From assembly GCA_035771175.1 (NCBI GenBank), contig CM069603.1:18266286-18330285 (forward strand): DNA of 64,000 nt, written 5' to 3'. Below the pieces are notes generated by a model. It was not told the origin of the DNA. It ran no database searches and saw only the letters and a list, made by a program, of their open reading frames with translations. This DNA comes from Paratinospora sagittata. Taxonomy: Eukaryota > Streptophyta > Magnoliopsida > Ranunculales > Menispermaceae. The position numbers and the translations under genes are program-made. Of the stretch, positions 25,690-38,345 are shown one piece after another (the first letter of the stretch is position 1; each line of letters opens with the position of its first letter).

Positions 25690-28090
25690 TAATTGAAATA
25701 TTCTCTAGTAACACCTAGATGATTCCCATTGTCTCGCACGCCCAAAACAACTTTAGATGAAACAATGTTTTGAATTCAAATTATTTTGCAGTACTCTTGC
25801 TCTTTAACCTTCAACTTCAAATTTTATAAAACACTCATTCTCTGATTTTCAAAAATATAACACGCACGATTTTTCTAAGTTAGATTAAGCTTTCAAAATA
25901 GTTTTTCAAGAGAAGAAAGTAATGATTCTTGCATTTCCAAAAACAAGCTTCGAATTGAATCAAAATTGCAATCTATCTTGATGATAACGTCATTGTTCAA
26001 CAAGTTCTTCATTTTATCCCTTTTGTGCTAAGATTTCCAGAGGCTATCCATTGTTTTAAACTGTAAGTATATGAAGTGGTCTCAGTAAGATAACACATCA
26101 AAAATGAACACATCACCTGTATTGCATCAAGAACACATCAAACAATTGCTTTCGAAATCTACAAAGATCAAGCTCGAAGAACGAAAACATATCTCATGTC
26201 TAATACATTAGTTCACACTGGTGTGTAGGGTAACCCCTCGATCAATCTTAGCACTAAAACTCTGAAAATTGCAAAGTCTTCAAAATCACTTTCGATATAG
26301 TATTTCATTTTGAAAAAAATATTTTCCGAAAGGTTTTAATCATAAATTCAATGAGTTTTGAATTATTTAAAAGTGTTAATCTTATATCAAAGTGTTTTGT
26401 CTCAATGGAGTGGTTCTTGAGTGTCAAAATATTAATTTTTCAAAAATAAGGCTATCCAGCAATTTGCCAAAAATTTTCTGAAGGCACTAGCGCACTATCG
26501 GTGTTGATAGCATGCAGATAGGGTTCAATAATAAAACATTTATTTTTTTGGAAAATTGTCTATAGCGCGCTATCCCCTTCGATAACTCGCTATAGGGCTG
26601 TTGCCGCGATTTTCCATTTTTAGTAAAATGGGCAATAGCGCGCTATAGGCCTTGATAACACACTATCAGAAAGTCAAAAATCTCGAGCTCTCGGGTTTGT
26701 GTATGTCAACCTGCTATAGCCTCCTATCTGTCAATAGAGAAGATGATACACACCCTAAAAGCACGTTATCCACGTCTTAGACAAAAATCTGATATTTCTA
26801 ACGAGAAAAATGGGGGCACTTTTGCTCGCTCAATTTTTCTATTCCTTACACAGTTTTGCCAGGTTATCTTAATTGAAATATTCTCTAGTAACACCTAGAT
26901 GATTCCCATTGTCTCGCACGCCCAAAACAACTTTAGATGAAACAATGTTTTGAATTCAAATTATTTTGCAGTACTCTTGCTCTTTAACCTTCAACTTCAA
27001 ATTTTATAAAACACTCATTCTCTGATTTTCAAAAATATAACACGCACGATTTTTCTAAGTTAGATTAAGCTTTCAAAATAGTTTTTCAAGAGAAGAAAGT
27101 AATGATTCTTGCATTTCCAAAAACAAGCTTCGAATTGAATCAAAATTGCAATCTATCTTGATGATAACGTCATTGTTCAACAAGTTCTTCATTTTATCCC
27201 TTTTGTGCTAAGATTTCCAGAGGCTATCCATTGTTTTAAACTGTAAGTATATGAAGTGGTCTCAGTAAGATAACACATCAAAAATGAACACATCACCTGT
27301 ATTGCATCAAGAACACATCAAACAATTGCTTTCGAAATCTACAAAGATCAAGCTCGAAGAACGAAAACATATCTCATGTCTAATACATTAGTTCACACTG
27401 GTGTGTAGGGTAACCCCTCGATCAATCTTAGCACTAAAACTCTGAAAATTGCAAAGTCTTCAAAATCACTTTCGATATAGTATTTCATTTTGAAAAAAAT
27501 ATTTTCCGAAAGGTTTTAATCATAAATTCAATGAGTTTTGAATTATTTAAAAGTGTTAATCTTATATCAAAGTGTTTTGTCTCAATGGAGTGGTTCTTGA
27601 GTGTCAAAATATTAATTTTTCAAAAATAAGGCTATCCAGCAATTTGCCAAAAATTTTCTGAAGGCACTAGCGCACTATCGGTGTTGATAGCATGCAGATA
27701 GGGTTCAATAATAAAACATTTATTTTTTTGGAAAATTGTCTATAGCGCGCTATCCCCTTCGATAACTCGCTATAGGGCTGTTGCCGCGATTTTCCATTTT
27801 TAGTAAAATGGGCAATAGCGCGCTATAGGCCTTGATAACACACTATCAGAAAGTCAAAAATCTCGAGCTCTCGGGTTTGTGTATGTCAACCTGCTATAGC
27901 CTCCTATCTGTCAATAGAGAAGATGATACACACCCTAAAAGCACGTTATCCACGTCTTAGACAAAAATCTGATATTTCTAACGAGAAAAATGGGGGCACT
28001 TTTGCTCGCTCAATTTTTCTATTCCTTACACAGTTTTGCCAGGTTATCTTAATTGAAATATTCTCTAGTAACACCTAGATGATTCCCATT
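25690..28090 (+). repeat. Recent single-monomer tandem duplication (1180-bp offset)
   Basis: The monomers starting at 26287 and 27467 are essentially identical. They share private changes: GATAGCATGCAGATAGG, CCCCTTCGATAACTCG, GCCGCGATTTTCC (one base shorter), AAAATGGGGGCAC, TTTTGCTCGCTCAATT and AAAAATGAACACATC. The shared stretch begins near 25690 and ends near 28090, where TCTTGCACGCCCATAAC breaks the match. Confidence 0.92.
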
Positions 28091-28645
28091 GTCTTGCACG
28101 CCCATAACAACTTTAGATTGAACAATGTTTTGAATTCAAATCAATTTGTAGTACTCTTGCTCTTTAACCTTCAACTTCAAATTTTATAAAATACTTATTT
28201 TCTGATTTTCAAAAATATAACACGCACGATTTTTGCAAGTTAGATTGAGCTTTCAAAAGAGTTTTTCAAAAGAAGAAAGTAATGATTCTTTCATTTTCAA
28301 AAACAAACTTCAAATTGAATCAAAATTGCAATCTGTCTTGATGATAACGTCATTGTTGAACAAGTTCTTCATTTTATCCTTTTGTGCTAAGATTTGCAGA
28401 GGCTATCCATTGTTTTAAACAATAAGTATATGAAGTGGTCTTGGTAAGATAACACATAAAAAAAAAGCACATCACCTGTATTGCATCAAGAACACATCAA
28501 ACAATAGCTTTTGAAGTCTACAAAGATCAGGCTCGAAGAACGAAGACATATCTAATGTCTAATGCACTAGTTCACTCTGGTGTGTAGGGTAACCCCTCGA
28601 TCAATCTCAGCACTAAAACTCTAAAAATTGCAAAGTCTTTAAAAT

Positions 28646-30300
28646 CACTTTCGATATAGTATTTCATTTTGAGAAATATATTTTCTGAAAGGTTTTAATC
28701 ATAAGTTCAATGAGTTTTGAATTATTTAAAAGTGTTTAATCTTATATCAAAGTGTTTTGAGTCAATGGAATGGTTCTTGAGTGTCAATATATTAATTTTT
28801 CAAAAATAAGGCTATCCAGCAATTTTTCTGAAGGCACTAGCGCACTATCAGTGTTGATAGCACGCAGATAGGGTGTAATAATAAAATATTTATTTTTTAA
28901 AAAAATTGTCTATAGCTCGCTATCCCCTTTGATAACTCGCTATAGGGCTGTTGCCGTGATCTTTCCATTTTTAGTAAAATGGGCAATGGCGCGCTATAGG
29001 CCTTGATAACACACTATCGGAAAGTCTAAAAAACTCGAGCTCTCAGGTCAGTGTATATCGACCTGCTATAGCCTGCTATCTGTCAATAGAGAAGATGATA
29101 CACACCCTAATAGCACACTATCCAGGTCTTAGACAGAAATCTAATATTTCTAACAAGGAAAATGTGGGCATTTCTGCTTGCTCGATTTTTCTATTCCTTA
29201 CACAGTTTTGCCAGGTTATCTTAATTGAAATTTTCTCTAGTAACACCTAGATGATTCCCATTGTCTCGCACGCCCAAAAGAACTTTAGATTAAACAATGT
29301 TCTGAATTCAAATCATTTTGTAGTACTCTTGCTCTTTAACCTTCAACTTCAAATTTTATAAAACACTCATTCTCTAATTTTCAAAAATACAACACGCACA
29401 ATTTTTGCAAGCTAGCTTTCCAAAGAGTTTTTCAAGAGAAGAAAGTAATGATTCTTGCATTTCCAAAAATAAGCTTCGAATTGAATCAAAATTGCAATCT
29501 GTCTTGATGATAACGTCATTGTTCAGCAAGTTCTTCATTTTATCCCTTTTGTGCTAAGATTGGAGAGGCTTTCCATTGTTTTAAACTGTAAGTATATGAA
29601 GTGGTCTCGGTAAGTTAACACATCAAAAAATAACACATCACCTGTATTGCATCAAGAACACTTCAAACAATAGCTTTCGAAGTCTACAAAGATGAAGCTC
29701 GAAGAAAGAAGACATATCTCATGTCTAATGCGTTAGTTTGATATCTGGTGTGTAGGGTAACCCCTCGATCAATCTCAGCACTAAAACTCTAAAAATTGCA
29801 AAGTCTTCAAAATCACTTTCGATATATTATTTCATTTCGAAAAAAATGTTTTCCGAAAGGTTTTAATCATTATTTCAATGGGTTTTGAATAATTTAATAG
29901 TGTTTAATCTTATATCAAATTGTTTTGAGTCAATGGAAGGGTTCTTGAGTGTCAAAATATTAATTTTTCCAAAATAAGGCTATCCAGCAATTTGCCAAAA
30001 TTTTTCTGAAGGCACTAGCGCACTATCAGTGTTGATAGCACGCAAATAGGGTTCAATAATAAAACATTTATTTTTTTGGAAAATTGTCTATAGCGCGCTA
30101 TCCCCTTTGATAACTCGCTATAGAGCTGTTGTCGTGATCTTTCCATTTTTAGTAAAATGGGCAATAGCGCGCTATAGGCCTTGATAACGCTCTATCGGAA
30201 AGTCTAAAAAACTCGAGCTCTTTGGTTTGTGTACATCGACCTGCTATAGCCTGCTATCTGTCAATAGAGAAGATGATACACACCCTAAAAGCACGTCATC
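28646..30300 (+). repeat. Diverged 9-monomer duplication, copy A (paired with 39257-40860)
   Basis: Starts 28646/39257 and 29814/40426 are offset by 10611-10612 bp. The first pair shares a 10-bp deletion (CCAGCAATTTTTCTGAAGG) and CAATATATTAATTTT. The second pair shares CAAATTGTTTTGAGTCAAT, GGAAGGGTTCTTGAG or its close variant, and the preceding GTTTGATATCT. Similarity is lower than in the other duplications, so this one is older. The same 10-bp deletion recurs near 62897 in block 3. Confidence 0.7.
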
Positions 30301-31049
30301 CACATCTTAGACTAAAATCTGATATTTCTAACAAGAAAAATATGGGCACTTCTGCTTGCTCGTTTTTCTTTTCCTTACACAGTTTTGCCAGGTTATCTTA
30401 ATTGAAATATTCTCTAGTAACACCTAGATGATTCCCATTGTCTCGCACGCCCAAAACAACTTTAGATGAAACAATGTTTTGAATTCAAATCATTTTGTAG
30501 TACTTTTCCTCTTTAACCTTCAACTTCAAATTTTATAAAACACTCATTCTCTGATTTTCAAAAATACAACACGCACGATTTTTGTAAGTGAGATTAAGCT
30601 TTCAAAATAGTTTTTCAAGGGAAGAAAGTAATGATTCTTGCATTTCCAAAAACAAGCTTCGAATTGAATCAAAATTGCAATCTATCTTGATGATAACGTC
30701 ATTGTTCAACAAGTTCTTCATTTTATCCCTTTTGTGCTAAGATTTGCAGAGGCTATCCATTGTCTTAAACTGTAAGTATATGAAGTGGTCTCGATAAGAT
30801 AACACATCAAAAAAGAACACATCGCCTGTATTGCATCAAGAACACATCAAACAATAGCTTTCGAAATCTACAAAGATCAAGCTCGAAGAACGAAAACATA
30901 TCTCATGTCTATTACATTAGTTCACTCTGGTGTGTAGGGTAACCCCGCGATCAATCTCAGCACTAAAACTCTGAAAATTGCAAAGTCTTCAAAATCACTT
31001 TCGATATAGTATTTTATTTTGAAAAAAATATTTTTCGAAAGGTTTTAAT

Positions 31050-34000
31050 CATAAATTCAATGAGTTTTGAATTATTTAAAAGTGTTAATCTTATATCAAA
31101 GTGTTTTGTCTCAATGGAGTGGTTCTTGAGTGTCAAAATATTAATTTTTCAAAAATAAGGCTATCCAGCAATTTGCCAAAATTTTTCTGAAGGCACTAGC
31201 GCACTATCGGTGTTGACAGCACGCAGATAGGGTTCAATAATAAAACATTTATTTTTTTGGAAAATTGTCTATAGCGCGCTATCCCCTTTGATAACTCGCT
31301 ATAGGGCTGTTGCCGCGATCTATCCATTTTTAGTAAAATGGGCAATAGCGCGCTATAGGCCTTGATAACACACTATCAGAAAGTCAAAAAACTCGAGCTC
31401 TCGGGTTTGTGTATGTCAACCTGCTATAGCCTGCTATCTGTCAATAGAGAAGATGATACACACCCTAAAAGCACGCTATCCACGTCTTAGACTAAAATCT
31501 GATATTTCTAACAAGAAAAATATGGGCACTTTTGCTTGCTCGTTTTTCTTTTCCTTACACAGTTTTGCCAGGTTATCTTAATTGAAATATTCTCTAGTAA
31601 CACCTAGATGATTCCCATTGTCTCGCACGCCCAAAACAACTTTAGATGAAACAATGTTTTGAATTCAAATCATTTTGTAGTACTCTTGCTCGTTAACCTT
31701 CAACTTCAAATTTTATAAAACACTCATTCTCTGATTTTCAAAAATACAACACGCACGATTTTTGTAAGTTAGATTAAGCTTTCAAAATAGTTTGTCAAGA
31801 GAAGAAAGTAATGATTCTTGCATTTCCAAAAACAAGCTTCGAATTGAATCAAAATTGTAATCTATCTTGATGATAACGTCATTGTTCAACAAGTTCCTCA
31901 TTTTATCCCTTTTGTGCTAAGATTTGCAGAGGCTATCCATTGTTTTTAAACTGTAAGTATATGAAGTGGTCTCGGTAAGATAACACATCAAAAAAGAACA
32001 CATCACCTGTATTGCATCAAGAACACATCAAACAATTTCTTTCGAAATGTACAAAGATCAAGCTCGAAGAACGAAAACGTATCTCATGTCTAATACATTA
32101 GTTCACTCTGGTGTGTAGAGTAACCCCTCGATCAATCTCAGCACTAAAACTCTGAAAATTGCAAAGTCTTCAAAATCACTTTCGATATAGTATTTTATTT
32201 TGAAAAAAATATTTTTCGAAAGGTTTTAATCATAAATTCAATGAGTTTTGAATTATTTAAAAGTGTTAATCTTATATCAAAGTGTTTTGTCTCAATGGAG
32301 TGGTTCTTGAGTGTCAAAATATTAATTTTTCAAAAATAAGGCTATCCAGCAATTTGCCAAAATTTTTCTGAAGGCACTAGCGCACTATCGGTGTTGATAG
32401 CACGCAGATAGGGTTCAATAATAAAACATTTATTTTTTTGGAAAATTGTCTATAGCGCGCTATCCCCTTTGATAACTCGCTATAGGGCTGTTGCCGCGAT
32501 CTATCCATTTTTAGTAAAATGGGCAATAGCGCGCTATAGGCCTTGATAACACACTATCAGAAAGTCAAAAAACTCGAGCTCTCGGGTTTGTGTATGTCAA
32601 CCTGCTATAGCCTGCTATCTGTCAATAGAGAAGATGATACACACCCTAAAAGCACGCTATCCACGTCTTAGACTAAAATCTGATATTTCTAACAAGAAAA
32701 ATATGGGCACTTTTGCTTGCTCGTTTTTCTTTTCCTTACACAGTTTTGCCAGGTTATCTTAATTGAAATATTCTCTAGTAACACCTAGATGATTCCCATT
32801 GTCTCGCACGCCCAAAACAACTTTAGATGAAACAATGTTTTGAATTCAAATCATTTTGTAGTACTCTTGCTCGTTAACCTTCAACTTCAAATTTTATAAA
32901 ACACTCATTCTCTGATTTTCAAAAATACAACACGCACGATTTTTGTAAGTTAGATTAAGCTTTCAAAATAGTTTGTCAAGAGAAGAAAGTAATGATTCTT
33001 GCATTTCCAAAAACAAGCTTCGAATTGAATCAAAATTGTAATCTATCTTGATGATAACGTCATTGTTCAACAAGTTCCTCATTTTATCCCTTTTGTGCTA
33101 AGATTTGCAGAGGCTATCCATTGTTTTTAAACTGTAAGTATATGAAGTGGTCTCGGTAAGATAACACATCAAAAAAGAACACATCACCTGTATTGCATCA
33201 AGAACACATCAAACAATTTCTTTCGAAATGTACAAAGATCAAGCTCGAAGAACGAAAACGTATCTCATGTCTAATACATTAGTTCACTCTGGTGTGTAGA
33301 GTAACCCCTCGATCAATCTCAGCACTAAAACTCTGAAAATTGCAAAGTCTTCAAAATCACTTTCGATATAGTATTTTATTTTGAAAAAAATATTTTTCGA
33401 AAGGTTTTAATCATAAATTCAATGAGTTTTGAATTATTTAAAAGTGTTAATCTTATATCAAAGTGTTTTGTCTCAATGGAGTGGTTCTTGAGTGTCAAAA
33501 TATTAATTTTTCAAAAATAAGGCTATCCAGCAATTTGCCAAAATTTTTCTGAAGGCACTAGCGCACTATCGGTGTTGATAGCACGCAGATAGGGTTCAAT
33601 AATAAAACATTTATTTTTTTGGATAATTGTCTATAGCGCGCTATCCCCTTTGATAACTCGCTATAAGGCTGTTGCCGCGATCTTTCCATTTTTAGTAAAA
33701 TGGGCAATAGCGCGCTATAGGCCTTGATAACACACTATTAGAAAGTCAAAAATCTCGAGCTCTCGGGTTTGTGTATATCGACCTGCTATAGCCTACTATC
33801 TGTCAATAGAGAAGATGATACACACCCTAAAAGCACGCTATCCACGTCTTAGACAAAAATCTGATATTTCTAACGAGAAAAATGTGGGCACTTTTGCTCG
33901 CACGATTTTTCTATTCCTTACACAGTTTTGCCAGGTTATCTTAATTGAAATATTCTCTAGTAACACTTAGATGATTCCCATTGTCTTGCACGCCCAAAAC

Positions 34001-37000
34001 AACTTTAGATTGACCAATGTTTTGAATTCAAATCATTTTGTAGTACTCTTGCTCTTTAACCTTCAACTTCAAATTTTATAAAATACTCATTTTCTAATTT
34101 TCAAAAATATAACACGCACGATTTTTGCAAGTTAGATTGCGCTTTCAAAAGAGTTTTTCAAAAGAAGAAAGTAATGATTCTTGCATTTCCAAAAACAAGC
34201 TTCAAATTGAATCAAAATTGCAATCTGTCTTGATGATAACGTCATTGTTGAACAAGTTCTTCATTTTATCCTTTTGTGCTAAAATTTGCAGAGGCTATCC
34301 ATTGTTTTAAACTATAAGTATTTGAAGTGGTCTCGGTATGATAACACATAAAAAAAGCACATCACCTGTATTGCATCAAGAACACATCAAACAATAGCTT
34401 TCGAAGTCTACAAAGATCAGGCTCGAAGAACGAAGACATATCTAATGTCTAATGCACTAGTTCACTCTGGTGTGTAGGGTAACCCCTCGATCAATCTCAA
34501 CACTAAAACTCTAAAAATTGCAAAGTCTTCAAAATCACTTTCGATATAGTATTTCATTTTGAAAAAAATATTTTCCGAAAGGTTTTAATCATAAATTCAA
34601 TGAGTTTTGAATTATTTAAAAGTGTTAATCTTATATCAAAGTGTTTTGTCTCAATGGAGTGGTTCTTGAGTGTCAAAATATTAATTTTTCAAAAATAAGG
34701 CTATCCAGCAATTTGCCAAAATTTTTCTGAAGGCACTAGCGCACTATCGGTGTTGACAGCACGCAGATAGGGTTCAATAATAAAACATTTATTTTTTTGG
34801 AAAATTGTCTATAGCGCGCTATCCCCTTTGATAACTCGCTATAGGGCTGTTGCCGCGATCTATCCATTTTTAGTAAAATGGGCAATAGCGCGCTATAGGC
34901 CTTGATAACACACTATCAGAAAGTCAAAAAACTCGAGCTCTCGGGTTTGTGTATGTCAACCTGCTATAGCCTGCTATCTGTCAATAGAGAAGATGATACA
35001 CACCCTAAAAGCACGCTATCCACGTCTTAGACTAAAATCTGATATTTCTAACAAGAAAAATATGGGCACTTTTGCTTGCTCGTTTTTCTTTTCCTTACAC
35101 AGTTTTGCCAGGTTATCTTAATTGAAATATTCTCTAGTAACACCTAGATGATTCCCATTGTCTCGCACGCCCAAAACAACTTTAGATGAAACAATGTTTT
35201 GAATTCAAATCATTTTGTAGTACTCTTGCTCGTTAACCTTCAACTTCAAATTTTATAAAACACTCATTCTCTGATTTTCAAAAATACAACACGCACGATT
35301 TTTGTAAGTTAGATTAAGCTTTCAAAATAGTTTGTCAAGAGAAGAAAGTAATGATTCTTGCATTTCCAAAAACAAGCTTCGAATTGAATCAAAATTGTAA
35401 TCTATCTTGATGATAACGTCATTGTTCAACAAGTTCCTCATTTTATCCCTTTTGTGCTAAGATTTGCAGAGGCTATCCATTGTTTTTAAACTGTAAGTAT
35501 ATGAAGTGGTCTCGGTAAGATAACACATCAAAAAAGAACACATCACCTGTATTGCATCAAGAACACATCAAACAATTTCTTTCGAAATGTACAAAGATCA
35601 AGCTCGAAGAACGAAAACGTATCTCATGTCTAATACATTAGTTCACTCTGGTGTGTAGAGTAACCCCTCGATCAATCTCAGCACTAAAACTCTGAAAATT
35701 GCAAAGTCTTCAAAATCACTTTCGATATAGTATTTTATTTTGAAAAAAATATTTTTCGAAAGGTTTTAATCATAAATTCAATGAGTTTTGAATTATTTAA
35801 AAGTGTTAATCTTATATCAAAGTGTTTTGTCTCAATGGAGTGGTTCTTGAGTGTCAAAATATTAATTTTTCAAAAATAAGGCTATCCAGCAATTTGCCAA
35901 AATTTTTCTGAAGGCACTAGCGCACTATCGGTGTTGATAGCACGCAGATAGAGTTCAATAATAAAACATTTATTTTTTTGGAAAATTGTCTATAGCGCGC
36001 TATCCCCTTTGATAACTCGCTATAGGGCTGTTGCCGCGATCTATCCATTTTTAGTAAAATGGGCAATAGCGCGCTATAGGCGTTGATAACACACTATCAG
36101 AAAGTCAAAAAACTCGAGCTCTCGGGTTTGTGTATGTCAACCTGCTATAGCCTGCTATCTGTCAATAGAGAAGATGATACACACCCTAAAAGCACGCTAT
36201 CCACGTCTTAGACTAAAATCTGATATTTCTAACAAGAAAAATATGGGCACTTTTGCTTGCTCGTTTTTCTTTTCCTTACACAGTTTTGCCAGGTTATCTT
36301 AATTGAAATATTCTCTAGTAACACCTAGATGATTCCCATTGTCTCGCACGCCCAAAACAACTTTAGATGAAACAATGTTTTGAATTCAAATCATTTTGTA
36401 GTACTCTTGCTCGTTAACCTTCAACTTCAAATTTTATAAAACACTCATTCTCTGATTTTCAAAAATACAACACGCACGATTTTTGTAAGTTAGATTAAGC
36501 TTTCAAAATAGTTTGTCAAGAGAAGAAAGTAATGATTCTTGCATTTCCAAAAACAAGCTTCGAATTGAATCAAAATTGTAATCTATCTTGATGATAACGT
36601 CATTGTTCAACAAGTTCCTCATTTTATCCCTTTTGTGCTAAGATTTGCAGAGGCTATCCATTGTTTTTAAACTGTAAGTATATGAAGTGGTCTCGGTAAG
36701 ATAACACATCAAAAAAGAACACATCACCTGTATTGCATCAAGAACACATCAAACAATTTCTTTCGAAATGTACAAAGATCAAGCTCGAAGAACGAAAACG
36801 TATCTCATGTCTAATACATTAGTTCACTCTGGTGTGTAGAGTAACCCCTCGATCAATCTCAGCACTAAAACTCTGAAAATTGCAAAGTCTTCAAAATCAC
36901 TTTCGATATAGTATTTTATTTTGAAAAAAATATTTTTCGAAAGGTTTTAATCATAAATTCAATGAGTTTTGAATTATTTAAAAGTGTTAATCTTATATCA

Positions 37001-38345
37001 AAGTGTTTTGTCTCAATGGAGTGGTTCTTGAGTGTCAAAATATTAATTTTTCAAAAATAAGGCTATCCAGCAATTTGCCAAAATTTTTCTGAAGGCACTA
37101 GCGCACTATCGGTGTTGATAGCACGCAGATAGGGTTCAATAATAAAACATTTATTTTTTTGGATAATTGTCTATAGCGCGCTATCCCCTTTGATAACTCG
37201 CTATAAGGCTGTTGCCGCGATCTTTCCATTTTTAGTAAAATGGGCAATAGCGCGCTATAGGCCTTGATAACACACTATTAGAAAGTCAAAAATCTCGAGC
37301 TCTCGGGTTTGTGTATATCGACCTGCTATAGCCTACTATCTGTCAATAGAGAAGATGATACACACCCTAAAAGCACGCTATCCACGTCTTAGACAAAAAT
37401 CTGATATTTCTAACGAGAAAAATGTGGGCACTTTTGCTCGCACGATTTTTCTATTCCTTACACAGTTTTGCCAGGTTATCTTAATTGAAATATTCTCTAG
37501 TAACACTTAGATGATTCCCATTGTCTTGCACGCCCAAAACAACTTTAGATTGACCAATGTTTTGAATTCAAATCATTTTGTAGTACTCTTGCTCTTTAAC
37601 CTTCAACTTCAAATTTTATAAAATACTCATTTTCTAATTTTCAAAAATATAACACGCACGATTTTTGCAAGTTAGATTGCGCTTTCAAAAGAGTTTTTCA
37701 AAAGAAGAAAGTAATGATTCTTGCATTTCCAAAAACAAGCTTCAAATTGAATCAAAATTGCAATCTGTCTTGATGATAACGTCATTGTTGAACAAGTTCT
37801 TCATTTTATCCTTTTGTGCTAAAATTTGCAGAGGCTATCCATTGTTTTAAACTATAAGTATTTGAAGTGGTCTCGGTATGATAACACATAAAAAAAGCAC
37901 ATCACCTGTATTGCATCAAGAACACATCAAACAATAGCTTTCGAAGTCTACAAAGATCAGGCTCGAAGAACGAAGACATATCTAATGTCTAATGCACTAG
38001 TTCACTCTGGTGTGTAGGGTAACCCCTCGATCAATCTCAACACTAAAACTCTAAAAATTGCAAAGTCTTCAAAATCACTTTCGATATAGTATTTCATTTT
38101 GAAAAAAATATTTTCCGAAAGGTTTTAATCATAAATTCAATGAGTTTTGAATTATTTAAAAGTGTTAATCTTATATCAAAGTGTTTTGTCTCAATGGAGT
38201 GGTTCTTGAGTGTCAAAATATTAATTTTTCAAAAATAAGGCTATCCAGCAATTTGCCAAAATTTTTCTGAAGGCACTAGCGCACTATCGGTGTTGACAGC
38301 ACGCAGATAGGGTTCAATAATAAAACATTTATTTTTTTGGAAAAT
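31050..38345 (+). repeat. Trimeric higher-order repeat, 3540 bp, two full copies plus a partial third
   Basis: Monomer starts 30996/34536/38076, 32177/35717 and 33358/36898 are exactly 3540 bp apart. Shared markers include GTTGACAGCACGCAGATAG (near 31216, 34756 and 38296) and CAAGTTCCTCATTTTATCC. The third copy stops matching near 38345. Two differences seen by eye are near 32413/35953 (GATAGGGTT vs GATAGAGTT) and 32540/36080 (AGGCCTTGA vs AGGCGTTGA). Inside each trimer the first two monomers are also nearly identical (offset 1181), showing two successive rounds of amplification. Confidence 0.92.
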
